A stretch of 36,673 bases of DNA, from the IMG/VR virus record IMGVR_UViG_3300021376_000163, positions 1-36,673 of that record; one strand, given 5' to 3'. The DNA is from a virus. The notes beneath the pieces were generated by a model that saw only the letters and a list, made by a program, of their open reading frames with translations, did no database searches and was not told where the DNA came from. How positions within the stretch are numbered: the first letter of the stretch is position 1; each line of letters starts with the position of its first letter. The translations under genes and the position numbers were made by a program. This document shows positions 35,782-36,673 of this stretch, piece after piece.

Positions 35782-36673
35782 AGGTTGGGTAAGCAATGAT
35801 GACGATACCGGAACCACCACTTCTACCAGTACCGCCACCGCCACCACCAGTGTTTGTAGTTCCAGATGTACCGCCGGTACCAGGCAAACTCAATCCACCA
35901 TCTCCACCACCACCAGGACCGCCTGCACCTCCGCCGCCACCAGAGCTGCCACCACCACCGCCAGCCCTAGTGGTTGATGTTCCATTGATGGATGATGCTT
36001 GTCCTATACCACCACTTCCACCTGGTGTGTTTGCAGTTACATTTCCCCCAACACCACCAGCACCGCCACCACCAGCACAAGTATATTGAGGTCCACCACC
36101 TCCACCACTAGTTCCTCCAGGATAACCTTGTTGATTGGGTCCCGGATATCCTGTGGCAGTTCCACCTACTCCTGTGGTATATCCAGATCCACCACCAGAA
36201 CCACCATCCCCACCAGAAAGACCAGCATGTCTTCCATATCCACCACCTTCTGATGTTACAGAGTTAAATGAACTGTCAGATCCTTTACTTCCATTATTAC
36301 CATCAACAGTCGCTCCAGCCCCACCACCACCAATCGTAACTGGATAAGATCCTGGTGTTATAGTCATTGATGTACTAGTTTTATATCCTCCAGCTCCACC
36401 ACCACCGCCTGCAGTAAATCCACCACCACCTCCGCCAGCGATTATAAGATATTCTACAATTTTTTGTCCTTCAGTAACACTAAAGGTTCCTGGTGAAGTA
36501 AAGGTATGAACCTTATATCCAGGTCTTGATACAGTTGACTCTGTTCCTCCGCTAGCACTAAATGGTGATGTTAGTCCACCGATCCATTGATTTCCATCAT
36601 ATACCTGAACTTGAGATGTATCGATATTATAAATGGTAAAACCTTTTTCAGTATTGATACCAGCATTTCTACC
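35777..36673 (-). CDS. fibre protein with Gly-rich domain, 5' end beyond right edge
   Basis: The frame is open from the last base of the window to the stop at 35777, giving 298 codons without a true start; the ATG at 36367 is internal. The first residues are GRNAGINTEKGFTIYNIDTS, the remainder of the connector motif found in four other fibres, then GNQWIGGLTSPFSASGGTES, a beta domain, and VEYLIIAGGGGGGFTAGGGG. Pro turns include GYPGPNQQGYPGGTSGG. It ends GSGIVIIAYPTS. The missing part should contain the attachment motif and perhaps shaft repeats. Confidence 0.85.
   Translation of the reverse strand, partial: GRNAGINTEKGFTIYNIDTSQVQVYDGNQWIGGLTSPFSASGGTESTVSRPGYKVHTFTSPGTFSVTEGQKIVEYLIIAGGGGGGFTAGGGGGAGGYKTSTSMTITPGSYPVTIGGGGAGATVDGNNGSKGSDSSFNSVTSEGGGYGRHAGLSGGDGGSGGGSGYTTGVGGTATGYPGPNQQGYPGGTSGGGGGPQYTCAGGGGAGGVGGNVTANTPGGSGGIGQASSINGTSTTRAGGGGGSSGGGGGAGGPGGGGDGGLSLPGTGGTSGTTNTGGGGGGTGRSGGSGIVIIAYPTS

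Noticed and set aside
1-36673. tRNA genes and photosynthesis genes, both common in cyanophages
   Set aside because: I looked for cloverleaf-like blocks with a TTCGA-type T arm and for psbA, psbD or hli-like proteins and found none in this window.

Overview
This window is part of the genome of a T4-like cyanophage (a marine myovirus of Synechococcus or Prochlorococcus). The evidence is the block gp33, gp59 and gp32 with a cyanobacterial DUF1825-type gene, PD-(D/E)XK exonuclease, PhoH, ThyX, DUF6433-type and glutaredoxin genes, T4-type late promoter octamers (NATAAATA), and long modular fibre genes with 'DVDGHTELDNVNVSG' repeats. Every gene I support lies on the minus strand, so transcription runs from high to low coordinates. 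No tRNA, rRNA, CRISPR array, insertion sequence or photosynthesis gene was seen.

Layout. (1) 1-5.0 kb: replication, recombination and late-transcription genes, packed with 1-14 base overlaps: a Mom-like gene cut by the left edge, gp32 (with its own sigma70-like promoter), DUF1825, gp59, gp33, exonuclease, phoH, a small conserved gene and thyX. (2) 5.0-8.9 kb: many small genes, including a homing-type HNH endonuclease, a coupled run of four genes of 28-51 codons that are too short for routine ORF calling, exported or membrane mini-proteins, a DUF6433 protein and a glutaredoxin. Terminators and host-like promoters punctuate this part. (3) 8.9-23.8 kb: twelve genes with 2-oxoglutarate/Fe(II) oxygenase signatures in three groups (six, three and three), plus a small gene resembling the start of a flavin-dependent tryptophan halogenase. 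They are interleaved with large fibre genes. (4) 23.8-36.7 kb: fibre and adhesin-like genes: a 1125-residue protein with collagen-like Gly-x-Gln triplets, several proteins ending in very Gly-rich domains, and small companion proteins. The last gene runs off the right edge.

How the genes may work together. Most structural units are preceded by a late promoter octamer, often overlapping the stop codon of the gene before. The oxygenase groups have no clear late promoter of their own and follow fibre genes closely, so they are probably made late, together with the fibres. The main hypothesis is that the oxygenases hydroxylate fibre or tip proteins during virion assembly. X-Pro-Gly sites are common in the Gly-rich domains but nearly absent from the collagen-like blocks, which points to the former as possible substrates. 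Paralogous oxygenases, five copies of a small 'WDEDAYQADN' companion family, and exact DNA repeats at gene ends suggest that this region grows and reshuffles by duplication and recombination. All functional names rest on motif reading by eye, not on database searches.
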